NCBI RefSeq assembly: GCF_000165795.1
Contig: NZ_CM001022.1
Span: forward strand, 1,769,812 to 1,833,811
Origin: Aminomonas paucivorans DSM 12260
GTDB taxonomy: Bacteria; Synergistota; Synergistia; Synergistales; Synergistaceae
DNA length: 64,000 nt
Direction of reading: 5' to 3'
The translations under genes were made by a program, and so were the position numbers. Every line of letters begins with the position of its first letter. Position 1 is the first letter of the stretch. Below the pieces are notes generated by a model. It saw nothing but the letters and a program-made list of their open reading frames with translations, did not search any database and was not told the DNA's origin. Positions 50,449 to 58,861 of this stretch are shown here, in pieces.

Positions 50449-51444
50449 TTAGGCGGGGAAGAGGGTCTCGGCGATCTGCACCGCGTTGAGGGCCGCGCCC
50501 TTGAGCAGGTTGTCCGACACCACCCACAGGGCCAGGGCTCGGGGAAGGCCGGTGTCGCGGCGGATCCGCCCCACGTACACCGGGTCGGTGCCCTCCGCCT
50601 CCCGGGGCAGGGGATAGACGCCCCGGGCCGGGTCGTCCGCAAGCTGCACCCCCGGGGCATCCGCCAGGATCTCCCGGGCCCGCTCCGGGGAGAGGTCCTC
50701 CCGAAACTGGGCCACCAGGGCTTCCCCGTGTCCCCGGAACACGGGAACCCGCACGGTGGTGCTGCTCACCGCCAGATCGGGAAGGTGGAGGATCTTCCGG
50801 GATTCCCGCACCATCTTCCACTCCTCCTCCGAGACCCCCTGGTCGTCGAAGGCCCCGATGTGGGGCAGCAGGTTGAAGGCGATGGGATGGGGGTATACGG
50901 AGGGGGTCCCCTCCCGTCCCTCCAGGACCGCCCGGGCCCCCTCCTCCAGCTCCGCCACCGCCACCGACCCCGTCCCGGAGACGGACTGGTAGGTGGCGGC
51001 GGAAAGGTACTCCAACCCCGCCTCCCGATGCAGGGGGGCCAGGGCCACCAGGGCCTGGATGGTGGCGCAGTTGGGGTTGGCGATGATCCCCCTGTGCTTT
51101 CGGGCGTCCTCCCCGTTCACCTCCGGCACCACCAGGGGCACCTCCGGGTCCATGCGCCAGGCGGAGCTGTTGTCCACCACCACCGCCCCCCGGCGGGCCG
51201 CCTCGGGGGCCCAGCGACGGGAGGGGCCGGAGCCCGCGGAGAACAAGGCCAGATCGACCCCCTCGAAGGCCTCCTCGCAGACCTCCCGCACCGGGATCTC
51301 CTGCCCCCGGAAGGGAAGGCGCCTGCCCGCGGAGCGGGAGGAGGCCAAGGGCACCAGCTGGTCTGCGGGGAAGCCCCGTCGCTCCAGCACCGCCAGCATC
51401 TGGCGCCCCACCAGGCCCGTGGCGCCCAGCACCGCCACCTTCAT
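50449..51444 (-). CDS. asd: Aspartate-semialdehyde dehydrogenase
   Basis: The 331-residue enzyme makes aspartate semialdehyde, the branch point for threonine, methionine, lysine and diaminopimelate. The NADP site is VAVLGATGLVGRQMLAVLER, then ALFSAGSGPSRRWAPEAARR. The active-site Cys is in IIANPNCATIQALVALAPLH. VSGTGSVAVAELEEGA and the C-terminal WVVSDNLLKGAALNAVQIAE complete the family pattern. It is the last gene of the T-box operon, joined to lysC by TGATG. Confidence 0.96.
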   Translation of the reverse strand: MKVAVLGATGLVGRQMLAVLERRGFPADQLVPLASSRSAGRRLPFRGQEIPVREVCEEAFEGVDLALFSAGSGPSRRWAPEAARRGAVVVDNSSAWRMDPEVPLVVPEVNGEDARKHRGIIANPNCATIQALVALAPLHREAGLEYLSAATYQSVSGTGSVAVAELEEGARAVLEGREGTPSVYPHPIAFNLLPHIGAFDDQGVSEEEWKMVRESRKILHLPDLAVSSTTVRVPVFRGHGEALVAQFREDLSPERAREILADAPGVQLADDPARGVYPLPREAEGTDPVYVGRIRRDTGLPRALALWVVSDNLLKGAALNAVQIAETLFPA

Positions 51445-52676
51445 CAGAACGCCGCCTCCTCGATGAAGTGGTCGTGCAGCGCCCGCACCGCATCCTCCGC
51501 CCGGGTGGCGGCCACCACGCAGGTGAGGGCCAGGGAGGTGGAGGCGATCATGTCGATGTTGACCCCTTCTTCCGCCAGCACCTGGAACATCTGGGCGGGC
51601 ATCTCCGGGTGGTTGGCGATCCCCGCCCCCACCACGGAGACCCGGGCGATCTCCGTGTCGAAGCTCACCCCCTGGGCTCCCATCTCCCGGTTCATGGCCC
51701 GGCAGGTCTCGATGGCCTGATCCAGGTTCTCCTTCTTCACCAGAAAGCCGATGTCGTTCACCCCGCCGCGCATGCCGTTCTGGATGATCATCTCCGCCCC
51801 CACGCCCTTCTCTGCCAGGTCCGAGAAGAGCCGGGCCGCCACGCCGGGGATGTCCGGCACCCCCAGGAGGGCCACCTTGGCCACCTTCGCGTCGTGCACC
51901 ACCGCCTTGATGACGAGACCCTCGCTCACAGGATTGCTCACGACCCACGTCCCCTCCTCTTCCACGAAACTGGACGCCACGTACAGAGGCACCTCGTACC
52001 GCGCCGCCAGTTCCACGCTCCGGGCCTGAAGCACCTTGGCCCCCTGCACGGAGAGTTCCATGCACTCCTCATAGCTCAGTTCCTTCAGCTTCCGGGGGGA
52101 CCGGACCACCTTCGGGTCCCCGGACATGATCCCCGTCACGTCCTTGAGGATCTGGCAGCTCTGGGCCTTCAGGGCCCCCGCCAGGGCCACGGCGGAGAGA
52201 TCCGAGCCTCCCCTGCCCAGGGTGATGACGTCCCCGGACTCGGTGATGGCCTGGAAACCCGTCACCACCGGGACCACCCCCTCCAGGGAAGCGTCCTCCA
52301 CCGCCTGGGCCTCCACCCGGAAAAGCCGTCCCTCCGTGGGGAACCCCTTGGCCTTGAATCCCGCCTGGAGGGCGGTGAAGGAACGGGAGGGGACCCCCTC
52401 CTGCTGGAGGGCCAGGGCCAGAAGCGCCACGCTCTGCTGCTCCCCCGTGGCCAGAAGCTGGTCGATCTCCCGCCCGCTGCCGTAGTAGGACACGTCCCGG
52501 GCAAGGGCCAGAAGGCGGTCCGTGGTGCTCCCCATGGCGGAGACCACCACCGCAACCCGGAACCCCTCCTCCCGGATCCCCCGGATGCGGCAGGAGACCT
52601 CCTTCATGCGCTGAGGGTCCGCCACGGAGCTGCCCCCGAACTTCAGCACCGTCAGGGGGCGACCCTTCCAGTCCAT
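51444..52676 (-). CDS. lysC: Aspartate kinase
   Basis: The 410-residue kinase starts the aspartate pathway. The kinase part begins LTVLKFGGSSVADPQRMKEV, with ITLGRGGSDLSAVALAGAL and ILKDVTGIMSGDP. Two C-terminal ACT domains lie around 265-410 (LLGVPDIPGVAARLFSDLAE and VVGAGIANHPEMPAQMFQVL), the usual feedback site for Lys or Thr. Length fits the monofunctional class. It sits between thrB and asd with one-base overlaps. Homoserine dehydrogenase is missing from this operon and must lie elsewhere. Confidence 0.96.
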   Translation of the reverse strand: MDWKGRPLTVLKFGGSSVADPQRMKEVSCRIRGIREEGFRVAVVVSAMGSTTDRLLALARDVSYYGSGREIDQLLATGEQQSVALLALALQQEGVPSRSFTALQAGFKAKGFPTEGRLFRVEAQAVEDASLEGVVPVVTGFQAITESGDVITLGRGGSDLSAVALAGALKAQSCQILKDVTGIMSGDPKVVRSPRKLKELSYEECMELSVQGAKVLQARSVELAARYEVPLYVASSFVEEEGTWVVSNPVSEGLVIKAVVHDAKVAKVALLGVPDIPGVAARLFSDLAEKGVGAEMIIQNGMRGGVNDIGFLVKKENLDQAIETCRAMNREMGAQGVSFDTEIARVSVVGAGIANHPEMPAQMFQVLAEEGVNIDMIASTSLALTCVVAATRAEDAVRALHDHFIEEAAF

Positions 52677-53653
52677 CACCCCTTCCCCCCGGAAGCGACG
52701 CCCTGGGACGACGAGGCCTTCTCGAAGGGAAAGGTGCGCTGCACCACCGCCCCGGAGCCGTTGCCGTCCAGCACGAAGAACTGGGAGCGCACTCCGTGCT
52801 CCGAGAAGGTGCCGCACAGGGTCTCCGCCACGCGACGGGGACGCCCCTTCACCAGGGCCACCACGCTGGGACCGGAGCCGCTGATGGCCACCCCCAGGCA
52901 GCCGGGAATCTCCCGAACCCGATCCATGATGACCTCCCCCCCGGGGAACAGCTTCGCCCGGTAAGGCTGGTGAAGCCGGTCGTCCATCCCCCAGGCCAGG
53001 AGGTCCCACTGTCCCGTGGCCCAGGCGGCGGTGAGGAGCGCCGCCCGGCCCAGGGTGAACACCGCGTCCCCGAAACACACCTGTTCCGGCAGGGCAGCCC
53101 GGGCCTCCCGGGTCTTCACCTGCACGTCCGGCACCGCCACCACCACCAGAAGGTCCTCCGGCAGGGCAGGCAGGCGGACGGTGCGAAGCTCCGAGCCGTC
53201 CCAGCAGCTCACCACCATCCCCCCCAAATAACAGGGGGCCACGTTGTCCGGATGCCCTTCGATCTCCACCATGGTGCGCAGCAGCTCCTCCCGGGGGAGG
53301 GTCAGGCCGTTGAGTTCCTGGGCCAGCAGCACCCCCGCCACCACCGCGCCGGCGGAGCTGCCCAACCCCCGATAGAGGGGGATGACGTTGTGGGATCGCA
53401 GGGCAAACCCCGTCCCCGCCACCCCGAAGCGGCGACAGGCGATCTCGTAGCTGCGCACCACCAGGTTCCGGCCCGGGTCCGCCAGCTCCAGGGCCCCCTC
53501 GCCGATGGCCTCGCTGCGGTATTCCCCCTCCGGGAGGCGTTCCGTCACCTCGAAGAGGTTGTACAGAGACAGGGCCATCCCCAGAGTGTCGAAGCCCGAA
53601 CCCAGGTTGGCGCTGGTGGCGGGGGTCCGTACCGAAAGCAGGGGGACGCTCAT
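52676..53653 (-). CDS. thrB: Homoserine kinase
   Basis: The 325-residue GHMP-superfamily kinase has the N-terminal VRTPATSANLGSGFDTLGMA, the ATP-loop IPLYRGLGSSAGAVVAGVLL, EIEGHPDNVAPCYLGGMVVS and the third motif CLGVAISGSGPSVVALV. It phosphorylates homoserine for threonine synthase. Its start overlaps the thrC stop as ATGA and its end touches lysC, so the gene is fully coupled within the threonine operon. Confidence 0.96.
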   Translation of the reverse strand: MSVPLLSVRTPATSANLGSGFDTLGMALSLYNLFEVTERLPEGEYRSEAIGEGALELADPGRNLVVRSYEIACRRFGVAGTGFALRSHNVIPLYRGLGSSAGAVVAGVLLAQELNGLTLPREELLRTMVEIEGHPDNVAPCYLGGMVVSCWDGSELRTVRLPALPEDLLVVVAVPDVQVKTREARAALPEQVCFGDAVFTLGRAALLTAAWATGQWDLLAWGMDDRLHQPYRAKLFPGGEVIMDRVREIPGCLGVAISGSGPSVVALVKGRPRRVAETLCGTFSEHGVRSQFFVLDGNGSGAVVQRTFPFEKASSSQGVASGGKG

Positions 53654-54693
53654 TTCCCCATCACCTCCAGCAGGGCCTCCCGGGTGTCGTCGATCTCCCG
53701 GAAGGTGGGGGCGTTGCGAAGCGCCGCATCGGGATCCTTCAGCCCGTTCCCCGTGAGGACCATGGCCACGCGGATGCCCTGGGGCAGCTCCCCTCGGGAA
53801 TGGAGCAGGCGCAACCCCGCCAGGGGGGCACAGGAGGCGGGCTCCGCGAAGAGCCCCCCCAGACGGGCCAGATCCCTCTGGGCCGCCAGAATGGCCTCGT
53901 CGGTCACCGCCTCGAAGAAACCGTCGCTTCGGCGCACCGCCCAGCGGGCCTTGGAAGCGTTCACGGGATGGCCGATGCGGATGGCCGTGGCCACCGTCTC
54001 CGGATCGTCCACCATCCGCCCCAGCACCAGGGGGGCGGACCCGGCCGCCTGAAAACCCGCCATCCGGGGAACCCGGGTGGAGCGCCCCAGACGCCGGTAC
54101 TGTACGAACCCGGACCAGTAGGCGGTGATGTTCCCCGCATTGCCCACGGGAATGGCCAGCCAGTCCGGAGCGTCTCCCAGGACGTCGCAGATCTCCCAGG
54201 CGGCGCTGCGCTGCCCCCAGAGGCGGTAGCGGTTCACGGAGTTCACCAGGGCCACTCCCCCCTCCCCCGCCACGGAGCGGGCCAGTTCCAGGGCCCGGTC
54301 GAAGTTGCCCCTCACCGCCAGGACCTGGGCCCCGTACAGGAGGGCCTGGGCCAGCTTGCCCATAGCCACCTTCCCCGCGGGCAGCAGGACGTAACAGGGA
54401 AGGCCCGTACAGGCGGCGTAGGCCGCCGCGGAGGCGGAGGTGTTCCCCGTGGAGGCACAGATCAGGGCACGAGCCCCTCCCTCCAGGGCCTTGGCGACGG
54501 CCAGGACCATCCCCCGGTCCTTGAAGGACCCGCTGGGGTTGCATCCCTCCACCTTGGCCCACAGGTCGATGCCCAACTCCGCCCCAAGGCGAGGAAGGTG
54601 CACCAGGGGAGTTCCCCCCTCCCCCAGGTCGGGACGAGGGGTCTTGGGCCCCAGGGGAAGAAGGGCTTCGTAATGCTTCAGAATTCCACGCAT
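53650..54693 (-). CDS. thrC: Threonine synthase
   Basis: The 347-residue fold-type II PLP enzyme has LGEGGTPLVHLPRLGAELGI at its start and the PLP lysine in CNPSGSFKDRGMVLAVAKAL. The phosphate cradle is ICASTGNTSASAAAYAA, followed by PVGNAGNITAYWSGF. ATG 54693 is chosen over a GTG nine bases upstream because AGGAGGTG is spaced correctly for the ATG. It is the first gene behind the T-box leader and makes threonine from O-phosphohomoserine. Confidence 0.95.
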   Translation of the reverse strand: MRGILKHYEALLPLGPKTPRPDLGEGGTPLVHLPRLGAELGIDLWAKVEGCNPSGSFKDRGMVLAVAKALEGGARALICASTGNTSASAAAYAACTGLPCYVLLPAGKVAMGKLAQALLYGAQVLAVRGNFDRALELARSVAGEGGVALVNSVNRYRLWGQRSAAWEICDVLGDAPDWLAIPVGNAGNITAYWSGFVQYRRLGRSTRVPRMAGFQAAGSAPLVLGRMVDDPETVATAIRIGHPVNASKARWAVRRSDGFFEAVTDEAILAAQRDLARLGGLFAEPASCAPLAGLRLLHSRGELPQGIRVAMVLTGNGLKDPDAALRNAPTFREIDDTREALLEVMGK

Positions 54694-54761
54694 CGCTTCC
54701 ACCTCCTACGATGAAAGAAGACACCCCCGAGGGGGTTCGGACAGGATGGATCGAACATGTA

Positions 54762-54798
54762 GAAAACGACCCCGCCTCCATTGCTGGAGACGGGGTCG
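54762..54798 (-). terminator. T-box regulated intrinsic terminator
   Basis: Stem 54767-54779 pairs with 54786-54798 around the loop ATTGCT (plus strand) and is followed on the minus strand by TTTTCT. Its 5' arm lies immediately after the T-box sequence, which can instead pair in the antiterminator. Confidence 0.9.
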
Positions 54799-55037
54799 CC
54801 GCGGTTCCACTCCAATTCCCGATCCGGTGGATCGGGCACTCGCACGCCCGGTATCGGGGGCTGCCGTGCGCCTTTCCCTCAGGCTAGGCCGAGGCTCGAC
54901 GCCCGCTCCGGGGTGATCTTCCCGTCGGTCCGGCAGGAGGTCTTTCAGCCACGAACCTCCCTCTCTGAAGCCGGATGACGCCGGTACTCGTCCCTTCCTC
55001 GCGTTGCGTCCCCGCCGTTTCGACGGGGCGGAAATTG
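54762..55037 (-). promoter_or_regulatory. T-box riboswitch leader of thrC-thrB-lysC-asd
   Basis: The minus-strand leader has the T-box sequence GGAGTGGAACCGCGG (54799-54813), followed at once by a terminator (54762-54798). The terminator has a 13-bp near-perfect stem CGACCCCGTCTCC/GGAGGCGGGGTCG and a TTTT run. Upstream, Stem I shows the AGTA half of the loop-E motif (54985-54988), the AGAGAG segment, and the GAA half (54919-54921). Pairing of TCCGGC with GCCGGA supports the distal helix. The bases after GAA read GATCA, giving GAU (Asp) or AUC (Ile) as specifier, not a Thr codon. Uncharged tRNA should allow read-through into thrC. Confidence 0.9.
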
Positions 55038-55043
55038 GGTGGA

Positions 55044-55072
55044 TTTATACTCCCTGGGTCGAGATTTGTCAA
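55044..55072 (-). promoter_or_regulatory. Strong sigma-A promoter of the T-box operon
   Basis: A perfect TTGACA, 17 bases, TATAAA on the minus strand, with the -10 box about seven bases ahead of the first leader nucleotides. It is the best promoter match in the window. Confidence 0.85.
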
Positions 55073-55333
55073 CCGCCGGGGCACGAGGAGGGGCAATCGG
55101 ACATGACGACACCCCCGTCGTCCTCCTCGCCCCAGGATCGGCGCCTCCCGTCCTCCCTTCCAAGAGCCTCCCTGCCCGTTGTCTCCCTCAAGGAAAGCCC
55201 CCGTCCAAAAGAGATTTTTCCACCACTATTCATCAATGAGTACTGAAATAAGCATAACTACGTAGTTTTATTGACAAGTTCTTCTGTTTGAATCACACTC
55301 TGCGGTATTCCATCTTCAAGGAGGTCGGCAATC
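55073..55333. other. Divergent intergenic region between the T-box promoter and cysK
   Basis: The left half is GC-rich with no clear signal; the small Pro/Ser-rich frame at 55103-55246 is not supported. From 55205 the DNA turns A+T rich. A perfect 12-bp palindrome AACTACGTAGTT lies at 55256-55267, four bases before a perfect TTGACA (55271-55276). No good -10 follows at 16-18 bases (CACACT is the nearest). The palindrome may be an operator for a regulator of cysK. Confidence 0.5.
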
Positions 55334-56230
55334 ATGCGAGAAGGCATCCTGGCCCACGTGGGCCGCACCCCCCTGGTGAGGCTCAAGAACGCCTCCCCCA
55401 ACCCGAGGGTGACCCTGTGGGCCAAGCTGGAGCTGTGCAACCCCAGCGGTTCCCTGAAGGACCGCGTGGCCCTGCACATGATCGAACAGGCGGAAAGGAG
55501 GGGAGAACTGCGCCCCGGGATGACCCTGGTGGAGGCCACCAGCGGCAACACGGGCATCGCCCTGGGCATGGCCGCGGCGGTGAAGGGCTACGGCCTGAAG
55601 ATCTTCATGTCCGAGGCCAAGACAGTGGAGCGCCGCAAGATGCTCCGCTACTGGGGAGCGGAACTGAACCTCACCACCCGGGAGGACCCGGACAGCCACA
55701 TCTGGGCCGCCAAGGCCCTGGCGGAGGCGGAGCCGGGGCGCTTCTTCTACATCAACCAGAACGAGAACCCGGACAACGTGGAGGCCCACCGTCTGGGCAC
55801 GGGGACGGAGATCGTGGAGCAGTCCGGGGGCAAGGTGGATGCCTTCGTGGCGGGCTTCGGCACCGGGGGATGCCTCATGGGCGTGGCCCAGGCCTTTCGG
55901 GAAAAGGGCGTGGGGGCCCGCATCGTGGCGGTGGAACCCGTCCCCTCCCGGGGGAGCATCGACGGCCTGAAGCATCGGGACGAGGCTTACCAGCCCCCCA
56001 TCGCCGACCGCAGCTTCTTCGACGAGACGAGGGGGGTCACCCAGGAGGAGGCGGTGCGGGCCGCCCGGGCCATCGCCGTCCAGGAGGGCATCGTGGCGGG
56101 CATGTCCTCCGGGGCCACCCTCCACGCCGCCCAGGAACTGGCCCGCACCCTGGACCACGGGAACATCGTGGTGCTCTTCGGCGACCGGGGGGAGCGCTAC
56201 TTCAGCACCCCCATCTTCGGGGAGGCATAG
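55334..56230 (+). CDS. cysK: Cysteine synthase (O-acetylserine sulfhydrylase)
   Basis: The 298-residue fold-type II PLP enzyme has [19 protein letters not shown] and the PLP lysine in [20 protein letters not shown]. The substrate loop is [19 protein letters not shown], the phosphate loop is [15 protein letters not shown], and [18 protein letters not shown] follows. [20 protein letters not shown] ends the protein much like bacterial CysK/CysM. Relatives include cystathionine beta-synthases, so the sulfur donor is not certain. AAGGAGG lies upstream. pdxS follows 134 bases later. Confidence 0.9.
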   Translation: MREGILAHVGRTPLVRLKNASPNPRVTLWAKLELCNPSGSLKDRVALHMIEQAERRGELRPGMTLVEATSGNTGIALGMAAAVKGYGLKIFMSEAKTVERRKMLRYWGAELNLTTREDPDSHIWAAKALAEAEPGRFFYINQNENPDNVEAHRLGTGTEIVEQSGGKVDAFVAGFGTGGCLMGVAQAFREKGVGARIVAVEPVPSRGSIDGLKHRDEAYQPPIADRSFFDETRGVTQEEAVRAARAIAVQEGIVAGMSSGATLHAAQELARTLDHGNIVVLFGDRGERYFSTPIFGEA

Positions 56231-56364
56231 AGGCCAGATTCCCTTCCGGTTCCGCCCCTTCTGGTCCGTTCCAGAACGCCCCGACGCCGCCTCCTCCCTG
56301 GTCCTACCGGGAAAGGGGCGGCTCCCCTATGGTGTCCCCGACACACCACAAGGAGGGGATCGCC

Positions 56365-57249
56365 ATGACGGAAAAGGGAACGCCGAAGCTGAAGGACGGA
56401 CTGGCCCGCATGCTGGTGGGCGGGGTCATCATGGACGTGACCACGGCGGAGCAGGCCCGCATCGCCGAGGAGGCAGGGGCGGTGGCGGTGATGGCCCTGG
56501 AGCGGGTGCCCTCCCAGATCCGCAAGGAGGGCGGCGTGGCCCGCATGGCGGACCCGGCGAAGATCCGGGAGATCCGGGAGGCCGTTTCCATCCCCGTGAT
56601 GGCCAAGGCCCGGATCGGACACTTCGTGGAGGCCCGCATCCTGGAGGCCCTGGGGGTGGACTTCGTGGACGAGAGCGAGGTGCTGACCCCGGCGGACGAG
56701 GAGCGGCACATCGAGAAGACGGGCTTCACCACCCCCTTCGTCTGCGGAGCCCGGAACCTGGGGGAGGCCCTTCGGCGCATCCACGAGGGAGCCGCCATGA
56801 TCCGCACCAAGGGCGAGGCCGGCACGGGGGACGTGGTGGAGGCGGTGCGCCACATGCGGGCCATCACGCGGGAGATGGACGCCCTTCTCGTGGCCCCGGA
56901 GAGCGCCCTGGAGGGCCTGGCGGCGGAGTACCGGGTTCCCGAGGAGCTGCTTCGCCTCTGCCGGAAGACCGGACGCCTTCCCGTGGTGAACTTCGCCGCC
57001 GGAGGCATCGCCACCCCCGCCGACGGGGCGCTGATGATGGAGTCGGGCTGCGACGGGGTCTTCGTGGGCAGCGGCATCTTCACCTCCACCGACCCCGCAG
57101 CCCGGGCCCGGGCGATCGTGCAGGCGGTGGCGCACCACGGCGACCCGGCGGTGCTGGCGGAGGTGTCCACGGGATTGGGAGAGGCCATGAGGGGCATCGG
57201 CGTCTCCACCCTCCGGGAGGAGGAGAAGCTCCAGTCCCGGGGGTGGTAG
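56365..57249 (+). CDS. pdxS: Pyridoxal 5'-phosphate synthase, synthase subunit PdxS
   Basis: The 294-residue (beta/alpha)8 subunit of the DXP-independent PLP synthase starts with [60 protein letters not shown] and [20 protein letters not shown] carry the catalytic lysines and ribose-phosphate loop. [20 protein letters not shown] and [10 protein letters not shown] follow. AAGGAGGGG precedes ATG 56365. It uses ammonia from PdxT, the next gene, to build PLP from ribose 5-phosphate and glyceraldehyde 3-phosphate. Confidence 0.98.
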   Translation: MTEKGTPKLKDGLARMLVGGVIMDVTTAEQARIAEEAGAVAVMALERVPSQIRKEGGVARMADPAKIREIREAVSIPVMAKARIGHFVEARILEALGVDFVDESEVLTPADEERHIEKTGFTTPFVCGARNLGEALRRIHEGAAMIRTKGEAGTGDVVEAVRHMRAITREMDALLVAPESALEGLAAEYRVPEELLRLCRKTGRLPVVNFAAGGIATPADGALMMESGCDGVFVGSGIFTSTDPAARARAIVQAVAHHGDPAVLAEVSTGLGEAMRGIGVSTLREEEKLQSRGW

Positions 57250-57251
57250 CC

Positions 57252-57824
57252 ATGGGACCCGCCGTGGGGGTCGTGGCCTTCCAGGGAGCCTGGAGGGAGC
57301 ACCGGAACACGCTGGAGTCCCTGGGAGCCTCCGTTCGTCTCCTCCGTCGACCGGAGGATCTGGAGGGGGTTTCCGGGGTGGTGCTTCCCGGAGGGGAGAG
57401 CACCGTCATCGGCCGCTTCCTGGAGCAGTCGGGCCTGGCCCCGGCCCTGCGGGCCTCCCTGGAGGAGAGGACCGCCCTGCTGGCCACCTGCGCCGGGGCC
57501 ATCCTGGCCTGCCGGGAGGTAGAGGGGTCCCCGCCGCAAGGACGCCTGGGCCTGGTGCCCGCCCGGGCGGTGCGCAACGCCTACGGTGGCCAGAGGGAGA
57601 GCTTCGAGGCGGACCTGCCCTGGGAAGGAGGGGATTCCCTCCGGGGGATCTTCATCCGGGCCCCCCGGTTCGAGGACCTGGGGGAAGGAACCCGAGTCCT
57701 GGCCCGACATCGGGGCGAGCCCGTGGCCTTTTTGTGGAACCGCTGTCTCCTCTGCGCCTTCCATCCGGAGTTGGGGGAGGACCTTCGGGTGCACCGGAGG
57801 TTCCTGGACCTCTGTCCCTCCTAG
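57252..57824 (+). CDS. pdxT: Pyridoxal 5'-phosphate synthase, glutaminase subunit PdxT
   Basis: The 190-residue class I glutaminase has VVAFQGAWREHRNTLESLGA at the N-terminus, then VVLPGGESTVIGRFLEQSG. The nucleophile Cys is in LLATCAGAILACREVEG and the catalytic His/Glu pair in LCAFHPELGEDLRVHRRFL. ATG 57252 is two bases after the pdxS stop. It supplies ammonia to PdxS through a channel. Confidence 0.96.
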   Translation: MGPAVGVVAFQGAWREHRNTLESLGASVRLLRRPEDLEGVSGVVLPGGESTVIGRFLEQSGLAPALRASLEERTALLATCAGAILACREVEGSPPQGRLGLVPARAVRNAYGGQRESFEADLPWEGGDSLRGIFIRAPRFEDLGEGTRVLARHRGEPVAFLWNRCLLCAFHPELGEDLRVHRRFLDLCPS

Positions 57825-57835
57825 ATCCATCCCCC

Positions 57836-57862
57836 GGGGATCCGGCCTGTGGCCGGGTCCCC
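57836..57862 (+). terminator. Possible terminator after pdxT
   Basis: GGGGATCCGGCC pairs with GGCCGGGTCCCC (one G-U wobble) across a TGT loop. It lies 12 bases after the pdxT stop and just before the convergent cyclase gene end. Only a weak CCTTTAG follows, so efficiency is uncertain. Confidence 0.5.
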
Positions 57863-57868
57863 GGGCCT

Positions 57869-58507
57869 TTAGGGAAGCATCCCCACCGCCCTCACCGGGG
57901 CCCCGTCCGCAAGGGCGTACCGCAGGGGAAAGGCCCCGAAGAGGAACCCCTCCTCCGGCAGCCCGCCCAGTCCCGTCAGGTTCTCCACCAGCACGACCCC
58001 CCGCCCCAGGAGGGTCCGGTGGACCGGGAAGTCCGGGGAATCTATGGGGTCGAAGGAGATGGCGTCCGCCCCCACCCCCTTGAGGGGGAAGGCTCCCAGC
58101 CAAGCCGCAGCCTCCCGGGTCAGGCAGGGGAAGGGACCAAAGTAGGCCTCCTGTCCCCAGAACCGGTCCCAGCGGGTGCGCAGAAGCAGGTACTTCGCCC
58201 GCCCCAGGGCCTCCCGGTGGGGCGCCAGCCTCTCCGCCGTCACCGACGCCCCCCTCAGGTCCGAGACGTCCACCACCAGAGCAGGCCCCAGAAAGCGGTC
58301 CGCCGCCAGGACGTCCAGCGTGGCTCCCTCCCCCAGCATGTGCGCCGGAGCGTCCATATGGGTCCCCGTGTGGGAGTACAGGGAGAGCAGGGTCTCCCGG
58401 AATCCGTCCTTCTCCAGGGTGTTCGCCGGGGTCAGCCTCGGGGGCTCCGTCCCAGGAAACACGGGCATGCCTTCCTCGATGCGATGGGTCAGGTCCACCA
58501 CCCTCAC
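57869..58507 (-). CDS. Cyclase-family (kynurenine formamidase-like) metal hydrolase
   Basis: The 212-residue protein has the metal-site motif HTGTHMDAPAHMLGEGATLD at about residue 45 and the opening VVDLTHRIEEGMPVFPGTEP. GPALVVDVSDLRG, KGVGADAISFDPID and a late GVVLVENLTGLGGLPEEGF follow, all typical of the cyclase/KynB family. The GTG at 58507 is favoured by GAGAGGAGAGG spacing; a GTG six bases upstream is possible. The substrate is unknown: kynurenine formamidase, isatin hydrolase and polyketide cyclase relatives share the motif. It is the last gene of the signalling operon. Confidence 0.85.
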   Translation of the reverse strand: MRVVDLTHRIEEGMPVFPGTEPPRLTPANTLEKDGFRETLLSLYSHTGTHMDAPAHMLGEGATLDVLAADRFLGPALVVDVSDLRGASVTAERLAPHREALGRAKYLLLRTRWDRFWGQEAYFGPFPCLTREAAAWLGAFPLKGVGADAISFDPIDSPDFPVHRTLLGRGVVLVENLTGLGGLPEEGFLFGAFPLRYALADGAPVRAVGMLP

Positions 58508-58567
58508 GGGCACCTCTCCTCTCCGGGGATCGAAGGACCCCCGGAGAGGATACCCGGAATCGCCCCT

Positions 58568-58861
58568 TCAAGCATCCAGGTCGTCCTTGTACCGCTCGTA
58601 CTCCTCCCGGGTGATCTCCCCCCGGACAAAGCGGCGCTCCAGGATCGCCCGCAGGGCCTCCCCCTCCGGGTCGCCCTGCAGGGCCCGGATCCGTCGGCGG
58701 AACTGGGCGATGCGGAACAGCAGGGCCAGGAAGAAGAACAGCAGCAGCACCCGCAGGGTCATCCCCCCGGGGATGGGAAGGGCCGGGGCCAGCCCGCTCT
58801 CGTCGAGGGAAAGGGGCAGAATGCCCCACCACACCGGGACAGGACGGGACCTCCTCTTCAC
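58568..58861 (-). CDS. Small SHOCT-like membrane protein
   Basis: The 97-residue protein has one hydrophobic span (LRVLLLFFFLALLFRIAQF, about 35-53) after a basic, Pro-rich N-terminus. A C-terminal short helical motif LRAILERRFVRGEITREEYE matches the SHOCT (short C-terminal domain) pattern. The GTG start overlaps the kinase stop as GTGA, with GGGGAGGG upstream; an internal ATG just before the span is the alternative. SHOCT proteins often act as oligomerising or regulatory appendages. Coupling to the kinase suggests an accessory role, not demonstrated. Confidence 0.7.
   Translation of the reverse strand: MKRRSRPVPVWWGILPLSLDESGLAPALPIPGGMTLRVLLLFFFLALLFRIAQFRRRIRALQGDPEGEALRAILERRFVRGEITREEYERYKDDLDA

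Noticed and set aside
55103-55246. Possible 47-aa plus-strand leader peptide before cysK
   Set aside because: A GAGGAGG-like site precedes it, but the product is Pro/Ser-rich with no pattern and no cysteine run, and no promoter was found.
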